From: Agarivorans sp. Alg241-V36
Lineage (GTDB): Bacteria; Pseudomonadota; Gammaproteobacteria; Enterobacterales; Celerinatantimonadaceae
DNA length: 64,000 nt
Reading direction: 5' to 3'
Assembly (NCBI RefSeq): GCF_900537085.1
Contig: NZ_UNRE01000003.1
Location: 449,808 to 513,807, forward strand
Below, one piece after another: positions 1 through 9,205 of the stretch (its first letter is position 1; every line of letters begins with the position of its first letter). A program made the position numbers and the translations under genes. The notes below the pieces were generated by a model. The model saw only the letters and a program-made list of their open reading frames with translations, made no database searches and had not been told where the DNA came from.

Positions 1-561
1 ACAGTTAACTAAAGCATTTGGAAGTTCAACATAAGGCCAATGTTGTATTTGGCTTGGACTTAAGGGCTCAAGCGCACTCAAGGTGAGCAGAGTAGCAGTC
101 ACTATCAAGCTAATAGCGAGCAAGATGGGCAAATAGAAACAAATAAACAATAGCGGCAAGCTATAGACTAACCAATCGGGAACGTTGCCAAGTTGCAAGG
201 CCCCTACGCCATGCATTAAGCCGAAGACCAAGGAAAAATGCACTACTGCATGAGCTGCTAACAAGGTATGGGCTGAGCGAGCCTTAACCAATTTTAAACC
301 AAGCCAGGTGACCAATATTTGACTACAAAGCCAAGCACTTAATCCAAACGATGCCGCTATATTAGCTTGCTGCCACCAGGCAGAGAGTGAACCTGATTGA
401 AAAAGATAGGAGATAACACACAAACAATAGAGAGCTTGAACCCAAGAGAGTTGTTGGCGCTGTTGTTGCCACTGCCAGTTAGCAAATTGCCGTTCCTGGC
501 TCGAGGAAGAAAAGCCCATAAACACGCTTCTCCACGCCTGCATAACTTGTGGCTGTTGCAT
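1..561 (-). CDS. Putative integral membrane protein (partial, C-terminus outside window)
   Basis: An open frame of 187 codons runs off the left edge of the window. It starts with ATG at 561, preceded by a purine-rich ribosome site (AGGAG and AAAGGA). The N-terminal ~45 residues are polar and Gln/Trp-rich; after that come about four hydrophobic segments consistent with membrane helices. A segment reading FGLMHGVGALQLG resembles the FGLxHGxGF motif of HupE/UreJ-type metal permeases, but this is too weak for a name. The gene is divergent from csdA across about 108 bp. I do not recognise the family with certainty. Confidence 0.6.
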   Translation of the reverse strand, partial: MQQPQVMQAWRSVFMGFSSSSQERQFANWQWQQQRQQLSWVQALYCLCVISYLFQSGSLSAWWQQANIAASFGLSAWLCSQILVTWLGLKLVKARSAHTLLAAHAVVHFSLVFGLMHGVGALQLGNVPDWLVYSLPLLFICFYLPILLAISLIVTATLLTLSALEPLSPSQIQHWPYVELPNALVNC

Positions 562-669
562 CTTTCCTTTAACTCCTGTTGTTAAATCAAAGAGAACACC
601 GATATAAGCTAGTTTAGATTAGCGCCTAGAGCTACAATATCGGCTTTACTTGCCAAATAAAGAATCATT

Positions 670-1884
670 GTGACTTCACTTAAGCATACTCGCTATCGAC
701 AATTTTTCCCGTCATTAAACGGTACTAATCAGCCATTTGCATACCTTGATAGCGCAGCTTCAACTCAAGTCCCTGAAGTTGTCTTAAAAGACATTGAACA
801 ATATTACCGCCAAGGTCATGCCAATGTACATAGAGCAAGTCATAGCTTTGCACGACATGCTACCAATGCCTTTGAATTAGCAAGAAAAACACTTGCAGAA
901 TTTATTGGCGCTAAGGCGCAAAATGTTATTTGGACCAGTGGAACCACTCAAGCAGCCAACCTATTGGCAGATGGCCTCGCCCATCTAGTCGAAGAAGACG
1001 ATGAAATTTGGGTGAGCGAGCTTGAACACCACTCTAACCTAGTTCCTTGGCAACAACTGGCTCTTAAACGTAAGGCAGTTCTAAAAGCGATTCCTGTGCT
1101 AGATAACGGCGATATAGATTTGGCGTATTTTCGCCAGCAACTTAGCGAAAAATGTAAAATTGTTGCTGTTGCCCATGTATCAAACAGTATTGGCGCTACT
1201 CAGCCCATTCCAGAATTATCGAGGCTTGCCCACCAATACGGCGCAAAAATAGTTGTAGATGGCGCACAAGCCGTTGCTCACTTAGACGTCGACGTTAATC
1301 GTTTAGCTTGTGACTATTATTTGTTTTCTGGACACAAATTATACGGACCAACGGGCATTGGTGTGTTATACGGTACCGAGCAAGCACTGGAGCTGCTAGA
1401 GCCCAGCGTATTTGGCGGGGAAATGATAAGTAAGGTGTCTTTAGAAACCAGCACTTGGAACAGCCTTCCCTATCGTTTAGAAGCGGGAACGCCCAACATA
1501 TCTGGGGCAATAGGCTTGGCTTCAGCCATTAGGTTCTTAGCGCAGTTCCCCTTAAAAGAACGCCTTAGCCATGAGCGCCAGCTATTAGCTTATGCACTAA
1601 AGCAACTAAAACAGCACCCCAAGGTTGAATTAGTAGGTGAACCGATGATGAGAGTAGGAATAATTGCCTTCAATTTACGTGGAGTTCATCCTCAAGACGC
1701 TGCCACCCTCTTTGACCAATACAATGTTGCCTTGCGTTGTGGCCATCATTGCGCAATGCCCTTAAGTCACCGTTTGTCTCCAGAGGGTAGTATTCGCTTG
1801 TCGCTTGGCCTGTATAACAATCAGCAAGACATTGACCAAGCGATTGAAGCTATTGATAAAATAATGGAGTTGTTTGATGAATAA
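670..1884 (+). CDS. csdA: Cysteine desulfurase, CsdA/SufS type
   Basis: PLP-dependent class V aminotransferase fold enzyme that removes sulfur from L-cysteine to form an enzyme-bound persulfide for Fe-S and other sulfur-transfer pathways. Visible marks are the PLP lysine in SGHKLYGPTG (K223) and the active cysteine C361 in RCGHHCAMP, typical of the group II (SufS/CsdA) type. Length (404 aa) is normal for the family. The start is a GTG at 670 with only a weak ribosome site. It overlaps the downstream sulfur acceptor gene by 8 bp, which indicates translational coupling. Because the pair stands alone without sufBCD, csdA is preferred over sufS; the names are functionally close. Confidence 0.9.
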   Translation: MTSLKHTRYRQFFPSLNGTNQPFAYLDSAASTQVPEVVLKDIEQYYRQGHANVHRASHSFARHATNAFELARKTLAEFIGAKAQNVIWTSGTTQAANLLADGLAHLVEEDDEIWVSELEHHSNLVPWQQLALKRKAVLKAIPVLDNGDIDLAYFRQQLSEKCKIVAVAHVSNSIGATQPIPELSRLAHQYGAKIVVDGAQAVAHLDVDVNRLACDYYLFSGHKLYGPTGIGVLYGTEQALELLEPSVFGGEMISKVSLETSTWNSLPYRLEAGTPNISGAIGLASAIRFLAQFPLKERLSHERQLLAYALKQLKQHPKVELVGEPMMRVGIIAFNLRGVHPQDAATLFDQYNVALRCGHHCAMPLSHRLSPEGSIRLSLGLYNNQQDIDQAIEAIDKIMELFDE

Positions 1885-2272
1885 AGCGCCGCAAGTGGAT
1901 TTAAGCATCCCGCAAATAGAACAGCGCTTTGCCAATTGTAAGTCCTGGGAAGAGCGTTATCGTCAGCTATTGCTATTAAGCAAGGCTCTGAGCCCAATGG
2001 ATGCTCAATACCAGACAGAAGAAAACCTAGTGCAGGGCTGCGAAAGTGATGTATGGCTATATTATGCGAATGGGCAGCTACGCATAAACAGTAATGCCAA
2101 AATCATAAAAGGTTTATTGGTTATCATACTAGCCAGCTTTGCCCAGCAAGCTGAAAGCACTCAAACAACATTTAGCCAAACTTTAGAAAAGCTTGGCTTA
2201 GCACATCACTTAAGTGAATCAAGAAACAACGGAATAACGGCAATATTGCAGAAAATAGCAGAGTTAAACTAA
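1877..2272 (+). CDS. csdE: SufE-family sulfur acceptor, CsdE type
   Basis: Partner of the desulfurase: it accepts persulfide sulfur on a conserved cysteine and passes it on. The expected motif NLVQGCESDVW is present, with C55 as the acceptor when counted from ATG 1877. A TTG three bases upstream in the same frame is also possible, but ATG 1877 has GGAG about 8 bases away. At 131 aa it is close to usual SufE/CsdE length. It overlaps the end of csdA, so the two are surely one operon. It converges with the zinc-ribbon gene on the other strand with only 4 bp between stops. Confidence 0.88.
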   Translation: MNKAPQVDLSIPQIEQRFANCKSWEERYRQLLLLSKALSPMDAQYQTEENLVQGCESDVWLYYANGQLRINSNAKIIKGLLVIILASFAQQAESTQTTFSQTLEKLGLAHHLSESRNNGITAILQKIAELN

Positions 2273-2276
2273 TCTT

Positions 2277-2519
2277 CTATTCTTCGCTGGGAATGGTATA
2301 GGTGCGACGCTTTTTGGTTTTAATCACTACTTTTGCTTTGGCGCCACCCTCTTCTACCACTGCCCTATATTCACTTCTTGGGACAGGTTTTGCTTGAGGT
2401 ACGGGTTTGGTGGCAGCAGGTGGACGGCTCGTTACACTATAGGTAAATCCACAATCTCGACAGGCCATTAATGCTGGTTTATGACCACCACAAGCTGGAC
2501 ATTTTTGATTAGAGCTCAC
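2277..2519 (-). CDS. Small zinc-ribbon protein
   Basis: An 80-residue protein with two Cys pairs near the N-terminus (CPAC at about 7-10 and CRDC at about 20-23), which should bind one zinc. The rest is Pro/Ala-rich, then basic (VIKTKKRRTY), suggesting nucleic-acid or ribosome contact, though that is inference. The start is GTG at 2519 with AGGA 7 bases upstream. No specific family is recognised. It is transcribed convergently with csdAE and downstream of, but 135 bp apart from, the LysR gene. Confidence 0.7.
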   Translation of the reverse strand: MSSNQKCPACGGHKPALMACRDCGFTYSVTSRPPAATKPVPQAKPVPRSEYRAVVEEGGAKAKVVIKTKKRRTYTIPSEE

Positions 2520-2654
2520 TACTAATTCCTATTTCTTTCTATGAGAAGTTTTATTTACTGCTTAAGTGTATTGGATCATCTGCAATTAATCACAATAAAT
2601 TGAACATTTAATGATCCGGTTACTGTTTAGTTGGGTTTGTAGGCCAATTTTTAG

Positions 2655-3545
2655 CTAATCTTTGTCTTGCCCTGTTAGGTGCTCAATAAACCACTCGCCT
2701 GCAGGGCCAAGGGCTTGGCTCCAAACTACTTCAATTGGCCACTCAAAGTCGTCCACAATAAAATCACGTTCTAACTCAACTAACTGATGACTATCAAGGT
2801 AACCTTGAGCCAAAGGTTCGGGGAATAAACCAAAGCCTACCCCACTTAGCAACAACTGCTTAAACTGATACATCCTTGAACAATTCACCACATGGGAACT
2901 TATTCTCACAGACTCAGCCATATCTCGAGTAATGAAACTAGATACCGCTGGAATTAGCTGAGTATGGGCAAGCAAATCTTGAATCGACAAAGCATGCTTA
3001 ATTTTTGCTAATGGATGACTCGGTGCGCACACACATAACCACTTAATTCGACCAATCAGCACACTTTCTAAACCACGACGAGGAATAAGATCGGCGGGAG
3101 TAATTAAGATATCGACATCGGTATCATCAGCAAGATTATGTGAATCAAACTCGTCCACATCGATGATATTTAAATTAAGTTGCGAAAACTTAGCTAACAA
3201 GTTCTTTATCGCTTCGCCATGCTCCGGAAAAAAACTATAACCCAGTACACCAATGGTTAACTTATCTTCAATGCCAGCATAGTAAGATTGGGCTTTTTTC
3301 TCCATAGCTTGTAAGCGTGGAACAATCTCTAAAGCTTGTACGTAAAGAGTACGCCCTACATCGGTTAAGGTTGGCGCTTGGCCAGAAACACGATCAAAAA
3401 GTCGAATATTTAAATCCAACTCCATGTTTTGAATCAGTTGACTCACAGCTGAAGGACTCACTCCCAGTTTACGCGCAGCCGCTGAGAAAGAACGGGTCTC
3501 TGCTACTGTCACCAAATAAACTAAACGCTCGGGAGTAATGTGCAT
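2655..3545 (-). CDS. LysR-family transcriptional regulator
   Basis: A 296-residue LysR-type regulator. The N-terminal winged helix-turn-helix (residues ~3-62) has the typical pattern ETRSFSAAARKLGVSPSAVSQLIQ followed by LFDR and the LTDVGRTL helix; the C-terminal ~90-290 is a periplasmic-binding-protein-like effector domain. Its target cannot be read from the sequence: no divergent partner gene is adjacent (the next gene is on the same strand 75 bp away), so it may act elsewhere. The ATG at 3545 is the obvious start. Confidence 0.88.
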   Translation of the reverse strand: MHITPERLVYLVTVAETRSFSAAARKLGVSPSAVSQLIQNMELDLNIRLFDRVSGQAPTLTDVGRTLYVQALEIVPRLQAMEKKAQSYYAGIEDKLTIGVLGYSFFPEHGEAIKNLLAKFSQLNLNIIDVDEFDSHNLADDTDVDILITPADLIPRRGLESVLIGRIKWLCVCAPSHPLAKIKHALSIQDLLAHTQLIPAVSSFITRDMAESVRISSHVVNCSRMYQFKQLLLSGVGFGLFPEPLAQGYLDSHQLVELERDFIVDDFEWPIEVVWSQALGPAGEWFIEHLTGQDKD

Positions 3546-3620
3546 GCGGTACCTAAGAACAATGCTTTGTTTTTATTAGCTAAATGTTAGCACCAGCTGT
3601 TTGTTTTTCATAGCGCGCAA

Positions 3621-4061
3621 CTACTTAACTGTTTGGCTATAAAACTCACTAATGTATTTTCCGCCTTTAATATTGGCAATAATGCGTAGCTTATAGCTAT
3701 CCCCCTGATTAGGAATAAGTTCACGCAACTCGGTGGGGCTTTTCCAATAATAAGGGCTATCGCTCATGCCTAAGGGGTAAGCGGTCACTACATTTGCGCT
3801 GCTTACAATAAAGAAGGTTGCACTATCTAAAGGGAAGGTAGAATTAACCGTGGTTGTTCCTGCTTCATCACTAATATTGAGCTGAAAATCACCTGATTCA
3901 AGAATACATTTTTGGTTAATAATGTCACAGTGCCCATAAGTACTCAGCTGGAAGATACGATCTTTTTCAGCATCGTGTTCCAAATAAATATCTGATGCGA
4001 TATAGCCACCGATAGCCAAAAACGGCATCACTAACATGGCCAATTTAGTGTGTCTGTTCAT
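3621..4061 (-). CDS. Hypothetical membrane-anchored or secreted protein
   Basis: A 146-residue protein with a short basic N-terminus and one hydrophobic segment (residues ~7-25), so it is either anchored in the inner membrane with a periplasmic domain or secreted. Two cysteines (CDIINQKC) about 45-52 could form a disulfide. The rest has beta-strand-like alternation. AGGAAG lies just before ATG 4061. No family recognised. It lies downstream of the symporter terminator and so is probably its own transcription unit. Confidence 0.65.
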   Translation of the reverse strand: MNRHTKLAMLVMPFLAIGGYIASDIYLEHDAEKDRIFQLSTYGHCDIINQKCILESGDFQLNISDEAGTTTVNSTFPLDSATFFIVSSANVVTAYPLGMSDSPYYWKSPTELRELIPNQGDSYKLRIIANIKGGKYISEFYSQTVK

Positions 4062-4158
4062 TGTTACTTCCTGTAATCAATCCATTGGAGCGCAGCTATA
4101 CAAGCGCGTCATTAGCTCTATCATATTGAAATTAATTATTTTTACTGAGTTATACCGC

Positions 4159-4190
4159 AAAAAAAGGCTCCCTCTAGGGAGCCTTTTGCT
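4159..4190 (-). terminator. Rho-independent terminator of the symporter operon
   Basis: The inverted repeat AAGGCTCCCT-cta-GGGAGCCTT forms a 10-bp stem followed on the minus strand by a run of T residues (4159-4167 on the plus strand is A-rich). It lies 26 bp after the symporter stop, as expected for the minus-strand operon. Confidence 0.88.
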
Positions 4191-4215
4191 TACTAGGGAT
4201 TAGTTCAATTCAAGC

Positions 4216-5952
4216 TTAATGGTCGTGAGCTGCGCCTGCACCATGTGGTACACGGAAGTTATCAACCATATCTTGAATATGCTGTGGTGCTGGACCGGTT
4301 ACTTTACATACCGCGAAAGCAACACCAAAGTTAACCAAGGCACCTACTACGCCAAAGGCATTTGGCGAAATACCTAAGAACCAGTTTGGACCCATATCAC
4401 CTAAGAATGAAGTACCTGGGATAAACATAATGCCTTTATGCTGGAACACGTAAAGCATTGTTACACCAATACCGGAGCACATACCAGCTACCGCAGCAGT
4501 ACCGCTCATTTTCTTAGCAAAGATACCCATCATCAACGCAGGGAAGATAGACGACGCCGCTAAACCAAAGGCCAGTGCTACGGTACCTGCGGCAAATCCA
4601 GGTGGATTTAAACCAAGATAACCGGACACCAAAATAGCCAGAGTCATCACTATTCGCCCTGCCAGCAACTCATTTTTATCTGAGAGGTTAGGCGTGAGCA
4701 CCCCTTTCATTAAGTCATGGGATATCGAGGATGAAATAGCCAACAACAAACCTGCAGCGGTTGATAGCGCAGCAGCTAGGCCACCAGCAGCAACCAATGC
4801 AATAACCCAGTTCGGTAGGTTAGCAATCGCTGGGTTGGCAAGAACCATAATATCGCGGTCTACTTTCACCATCTCGTTGCTTTCTTTGTCAGCAACATAT
4901 TGGATTTTGCCGTCACCGTTCTTATCTTCAAACTTCAACAGACCGGTTTTTTCCCAATCTTTAAACCACTGAGGACGTTCGCTATACACCAAGTTGTCAC
5001 CTGCTGAAGGAACAATCGTATTCATAAGGTTAAAGCGAGCCATAGCACCTACCGCAGGGGCCACAGTGTAAAGCAAGGCAATGAACACTAATGCATAACC
5101 AGCAGACGAGCGGGCAGCTTGCACCGTTGGTACAGTGAAGAAGCGCATGATTACGTGTGGTAAACCTGCAGTACCAATCATTAGTGACAAGGTGTAGGCG
5201 AACATGTTTAAAGTGCCGCCTAGGTTGTCTGTGGTGTACTCTTTAAAGCCAAGATCGGTAACCACCATATCTAGCTTATCAAGCAAATACACGCCACTAC
5301 CATCAGCTAAGGTACTACCCAAACCAATCTGTGGAATAGGATTACCCGTTAACTGCAGCGAAATGAACACGGCTGGAATAGTGTAAGCAAAAATAAGTAC
5401 ACAATATTGTGCAATCTGGGTGTAAGTAATGCCCTTCATGCCGCCCAATACTGCGTAAACCCATACGACAAACATGCCAATGTATAAGCCCATATCGTAC
5501 TCAACTTCTAAGAAGCGAGAGAAGGCTACACCAACACCTTTCATTTGGCCGATAATGTAAGTAAGTGATGCTATAATCAAACACAATACAGCAACAATAC
5601 GTGCACCTTTTGAGTAGTATCTATCGGAGATAAACTCAGGCACCGTAAACTTACCATGCTTACGCATATAAGGAGCAAGTAGCATAGCTAACAGCACGTA
5701 GCCGCCGGTCCAGCCCATTAGAAAAACAGAACCACCATATCCCAAGAAGGCAATTAAACCCGCCATGGAAATGAACGAAGCTGCACTCATCCAGTCAGCA
5801 CCAATTGCCATACCATTTTGGATGGGCGTAACGCCACCACCTGCAACATAAAAGTCACTGGTAGAGCCCGCTCTAGCCCACCAAGCAATGGCGAAGTATA
5901 GGCCAAAGGAGCCAAATACAGCGATATAAGTATAGAGTTTTAACTCGTCCAT
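4216..5952 (-). CDS. Sodium:solute symporter, large subunit (VC_2705-type, ActP-like)
   Basis: A 578-residue polytopic inner membrane transporter of the SSS family, about 13 hydrophobic segments. With its small DUF4212 partner just upstream it matches the VC_2705 subfamily, which is often annotated cation/acetate symporter; substrate is likely a small monocarboxylate, but this is by analogy. A hydrophilic insertion at about residues 313-375 carries an EF-hand- or dockerin-like loop (DKNGDGKIQY, from residue 343) with D343, N345 and D347 in the calcium-ligand pattern, while the usual acidic residue at loop position 12 is Ala. GAGGAG precedes the ATG, which directly follows the stop of the small subunit. 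Confidence 0.85.
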   Translation of the reverse strand: MDELKLYTYIAVFGSFGLYFAIAWWARAGSTSDFYVAGGGVTPIQNGMAIGADWMSAASFISMAGLIAFLGYGGSVFLMGWTGGYVLLAMLLAPYMRKHGKFTVPEFISDRYYSKGARIVAVLCLIIASLTYIIGQMKGVGVAFSRFLEVEYDMGLYIGMFVVWVYAVLGGMKGITYTQIAQYCVLIFAYTIPAVFISLQLTGNPIPQIGLGSTLADGSGVYLLDKLDMVVTDLGFKEYTTDNLGGTLNMFAYTLSLMIGTAGLPHVIMRFFTVPTVQAARSSAGYALVFIALLYTVAPAVGAMARFNLMNTIVPSAGDNLVYSERPQWFKDWEKTGLLKFEDKNGDGKIQYVADKESNEMVKVDRDIMVLANPAIANLPNWVIALVAAGGLAAALSTAAGLLLAISSSISHDLMKGVLTPNLSDKNELLAGRIVMTLAILVSGYLGLNPPGFAAGTVALAFGLAASSIFPALMMGIFAKKMSGTAAVAGMCSGIGVTMLYVFQHKGIMFIPGTSFLGDMGPNWFLGISPNAFGVVGALVNFGVAFAVCKVTGPAPQHIQDMVDNFRVPHGAGAAHDH

Positions 5953-6204
5953 TTATGACTCCTCAACATGGTATTTTTTGTCGAGCTTATTCATTTTGGC
6001 GGTATACCAAAAAATCAAAGCCACAAAGGTATAAATAGAGCCTTGTTGTGCAAACCAAAAACCCAGTTTATATCCGCCTAAGCGAATTTCATTTAAGGGC
6101 TCAACTAGCAGTAAGCCAAAGCCAAATGAAACCACAAACCATATGACGAGACAGGTAAATATTAGGCGCAAGTTTTCTTGCCAATATGTAGTCTGTTCTT
6201 CCAT
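5953..6204 (-). CDS. Symporter small subunit, DUF4212 family
   Basis: An 83-residue protein with two hydrophobic segments (~13-35 and ~47-68) and a charged tail. It matches the DUF4212 small membrane subunit always found beside VC_2705-type solute symporters; the sequence FGLLLVEPLNEIRLGGYKLGFWFAQQGS is typical. It is the first gene of a two-gene operon with no spacing to the large subunit. A role in assembly or stability is inferred from the fixed pairing. Confidence 0.85.
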   Translation of the reverse strand: MEEQTTYWQENLRLIFTCLVIWFVVSFGFGLLLVEPLNEIRLGGYKLGFWFAQQGSIYTFVALIFWYTAKMNKLDKKYHVEES

Positions 6205-6566
6205 GATATTTCTCCAAGCAAGCTGAAACAGCCTTGCGATTTTGTGCCAATAAGTATGTAAACAACATGTTAACGGCCGAACAAATCATTAAGTTTTTAT
6301 CTGCGGCTAGTGGAATAGATGCACATATAAACTCAATTCAAGCCTATCGAAGAAAAAGTTAACAAACGATTAACAGACTAGGTATTAATCTTTAGTCTAA
6401 AGTCCCTGAATACAAGTAGAAATTGAGATCTAGACGCCGAAAATCAGCACTTTAACAAGCAATAAAACAGTGTAATGAATAATAGAGAGGGGCTAAGAAA
6501 ATAAAGAGGGAGTACATGAAAGCCTGAAGAATCAGGCTAGCACCGTTAGAGTTGACAATTTGTTAA
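6205..6566 (-). other. Intergenic region upstream of the symporter operon
   Basis: A 362-bp AT-rich stretch between the symporter operon and a small secreted protein gene on the same strand. It must hold the symporter promoter, but I cannot pick a convincing -35/-10 pair or operator by eye. A 62-codon frame inside it is a shadow without coding character. Confidence 0.5.
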
Positions 6567-6839
6567 CTACACGCAAAAGTCCAGCTCGGAAACATCAAGC
6601 GGGTTTTCATCAGAAGATATCTCTGCGTAGCTATCATCGGAAAAAGACAACTCTTGGCCGTCATCTAGCACAATAAAGTATGAAAGACTCACTGGGTCAA
6701 CACGCAATTCACCATACAAAAAGCATCCGCTATTAAACAATACCGTGGTATCTGGTTTTGAATAGAACATGGCATTAACCCTAGGGCCAAAATTAACTAA
6801 GGCAATAATCACCAAAAAAGCTGCTGTTACCCACTTCAT
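6567..6839 (-). CDS. Hypothetical small secreted or anchored protein
   Basis: From ATG 6839 it encodes 90 residues starting MKWVTAAFLVIIALVNFGPRVNA, which looks like a signal peptide or single anchor. The mature part is acidic (net negative, many Asp/Glu/Ser) and has three cysteines, including one two residues before the C-terminus. A frame continuing 21 codons upstream is open, but the hydrophobic segment would then be internal, so the shorter form is preferred. No family recognised; single gene, 147 bp downstream of the porin gene on the same strand. Confidence 0.55.
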   Translation of the reverse strand: MKWVTAAFLVIIALVNFGPRVNAMFYSKPDTTVLFNSGCFLYGELRVDPVSLSYFIVLDDGQELSFSDDSYAEISSDENPLDVSELDFCV

Positions 6840-6986
6840 CTTAAATCTCGTGCAAAAAAGAAAGGATTGTAGCAGGTCTTTAGGCTGTGGCGAGTTGACC
6901 AAGAATAATTACTGTCACATCGAGAATAAAAAAGGCATTGCTAAGATAAGTGCAATGCCATTTTTGGTGTAACTAGCGTGAATAGG

Positions 6987-8060
6987 CTAGAAGTAGTATC
7001 GAGCTTGTATCGACATTTCGTCTTGTTTTTTATCATTACCAAGTCGATCTTTATTTTCTAAGCCAAACTTATACTCAAGGGCTAACAATACTTGGCCAGG
7101 TTTCCACCCCACTCCACCAATTGCGTATGATTGTTCACCTTGGCTTACATCGGTTTTATCCTCTAAACCGTTATAACCGGCATATACGTGATAAAGACCA
7201 CCATCTATTTTGTATACTCCTATAAGTTCTAAGCCATTGGCTTTATCAGCAACATTAAGGTCATTTTTATCCACTCTAAATTTTTGGCTCAGATTTTCAT
7301 ATTGACCATAAACTCCCGACAAATAGAACATGTCTGATTCATAGACTGCTCCAGCTAACCAAGAGGTAGCTTTATCTTGGTTGGCAGACCCAACATAATT
7401 ATTACTATTATCTTTATCATAACCGTTTGCCGCATAAGCAGCGCCAAGTGAAAGACCAAAGTCAAAGTCATAAGTCCCACTAAATTGGTAACCATAATCT
7501 CTAGCTGAGGCTTCGTTTTCAAATTGGTACTGAGCAGCAATACCAAAGCCACCAAAAGACTTGCGATAGGTTAAGGCATCATCTGCTCTCCCCATGCCTG
7601 ACTCATCGCCACCATTGCGTCCATCGTAAGTACCTGAAGCATCACCACCAAACTTCCAAAATTGGTCAGTCCACACGGCAATGTCATAATAAGCAGACCA
7701 TTGCTTACCTACTCGAATTGAACCAAAACTATCATTATTGAAGTAGATGTTACCTAAACGATTGGTGAATAGTGGATCTGCTTTTTCAACTGGATTAAAG
7801 CCCCACTCTAGCTGCGCCCCAGCAATCCAGTTTTGCACCATTTCATGTTCAAAAGCAAAACGGATCCGCGAAGCTCTGTCTTGTAACTCAAACGATTTAT
7901 CTTGCTTTGTAGCTCCGTCTCCATAACCCGCTTGATAAAACGCCTCTATACCTAAGTAGCCCCCGATACTTACGTTAGTTTTGCCATTTTCATAAATAGT
8001 AGCCGCCGAAACGCTACCTGCCATGGCACTAAGTGCCAAGCCTGCAATTACCTTATTCAT
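6987..8060 (-). CDS. Outer-membrane porin, OmpU/OmpC-like
   Basis: A 357-residue general porin. The signal peptide (MNKVIAGLALSAMAGSVSA, cut before ATIYE) is clear, and the protein ends in Phe (ARYYF), the usual outer-membrane insertion signal. Typical porin marks are the early GGYLGIEAF strand, DRASRIRFAFEHE and the FGSIRVGKQW strand before loop L3. It should form a trimeric 16-strand barrel for passive diffusion of small solutes. Single gene; the long upstream region (8061-8374) suggests regulation. Confidence 0.9.
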   Translation of the reverse strand: MNKVIAGLALSAMAGSVSAATIYENGKTNVSIGGYLGIEAFYQAGYGDGATKQDKSFELQDRASRIRFAFEHEMVQNWIAGAQLEWGFNPVEKADPLFTNRLGNIYFNNDSFGSIRVGKQWSAYYDIAVWTDQFWKFGGDASGTYDGRNGGDESGMGRADDALTYRKSFGGFGIAAQYQFENEASARDYGYQFSGTYDFDFGLSLGAAYAANGYDKDNSNNYVGSANQDKATSWLAGAVYESDMFYLSGVYGQYENLSQKFRVDKNDLNVADKANGLELIGVYKIDGGLYHVYAGYNGLEDKTDVSQGEQSYAIGGVGWKPGQVLLALEYKFGLENKDRLGNDKKQDEMSIQARYYF

Positions 8061-8374
8061 TTTTCACTCCTTGGTTTGAGTTATTTCATTAACTCTTAAC
8101 AATTGGGGAGGAAAAGCGTGCTAACAGTTAAACCCCCCAAAATTCAGCGTAGTAACAAACCAAAAAATAGCCAAATAACACAAAGTAAGGATAAAATAAT
8201 GCAGCCTGATGTTTTTCAGCGATAGCAGTCGCTAAAGTCACAATATTGTCAAATAACAGTATTTGTTAATAGCCTAAGGCTAAAAAGCCATATTAAGCCC
8301 TGACAACACTGGAAAAATTTCTTGCCACTTAATAACAATTAATTAGTATTCATGGTCTTACCGAGGAGAGATAC
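8061..8374. other. Divergent intergenic region, porin / TrmK-like gene
   Basis: A 314-bp AT-rich stretch that must hold the divergent promoters of the porin (minus) and the methyltransferase (plus). GAGGAG at 8362-8367 is the ribosome site of the plus-strand gene. No clear operator, terminator or RNA structure seen. Confidence 0.5.
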
Positions 8375-9052
8375 GTGAAAACGAGCCGCCGTTTAGCTGC
8401 AATTAGCCACTTTGTGAATCAACACTACCAAGACATATGGGATTGTTGCTGTGACCACGGTTTTCTGGGAGCCGAGCTGGTTAAACGCAAGGCCGCAAAC
8501 TATGTGCACTTCGTAGATAGCGTGCCACAAATTTGCCAGCGCTTAGAGCAAAAGCTAAGCCGACACCTTCCATACACTTCCGCTGGCTCAACCAGCCAAT
8601 GGCAGGTTCATTGTGTAGACGTTGCCAAACTCGAACTCAAACACAACGGCACTCAGCTAGTGATTATTGCAGGGGTTGGTGGAGAGTTATGCATTGACTT
8701 GCTCAAGGGGATTTTAAGTAAAAACCCTCAACGAGATTTTGAGTTAATTCTTTGCCCTGTGCATTATCAATATGAGCTTCGTCAATTTCTGCAAGACCAT
8801 AACTTTGGCTTAATTGATGAGCAACTCGTCGAAGAAAACCAACGCCATTACGAAATTCTTCACTTATCTACTACCTGCAATTTTCCAGTTAGCAAAGTAG
8901 GTGAAAAAATGTGGGACTTATCTAAACCTAAGCACCAACAATACTTAGCTAAAACCCTTGCCCATTATCGCCGAATGGGCGGAAACGGTCCCCACCCTGC
9001 TCAACTAGCTTACGAAACTTTGCAAAGCTCACACTCGCCCGATAACAGCTAA
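8375..9052 (+). CDS. tRNA (adenine(22)-N1)-methyltransferase-like protein (TrmK family)
   Basis: A 225-residue SAM-dependent methyltransferase. WDCCCDHGFLGAEL near residue 22 is the SAM-binding motif I, and LVIIAGVGGELCIDLL near residue 99 matches the IAGMGG motif of the TrmK/YqfN family, which methylates N1 of A22 in tRNA in Gram-positive bacteria. Function in gammaproteobacteria is less established, so no symbol is given. The start is GTG 8375, decided by a strong GAGGAGAG ribosome site; single gene. Confidence 0.82.
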   Translation: MKTSRRLAAISHFVNQHYQDIWDCCCDHGFLGAELVKRKAANYVHFVDSVPQICQRLEQKLSRHLPYTSAGSTSQWQVHCVDVAKLELKHNGTQLVIIAGVGGELCIDLLKGILSKNPQRDFELILCPVHYQYELRQFLQDHNFGLIDEQLVEENQRHYEILHLSTTCNFPVSKVGEKMWDLSKPKHQQYLAKTLAHYRRMGGNGPHPAQLAYETLQSSHSPDNS

Positions 9053-9205
9053 ATCAACAAGCTATTTAATAAAAATAAAATATTTAAATCTAATATTGAT
9101 CTTCAAAGCAATATTTTGAATGGTCTATGCTAGAATCGCTCGCTTTTGAGCAGTGCTGCACGTTCACTGCTACAGTAAGCCTTAAATAGAACAAGCGATC
9201 ATTGC

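Noticed and set aside
8061-8374. TGGC-like element before the porin gene as a sigma54 promoter
   Set aside because: GG is followed after 10 bases by TT or GG, not GC, so the core rule fails.
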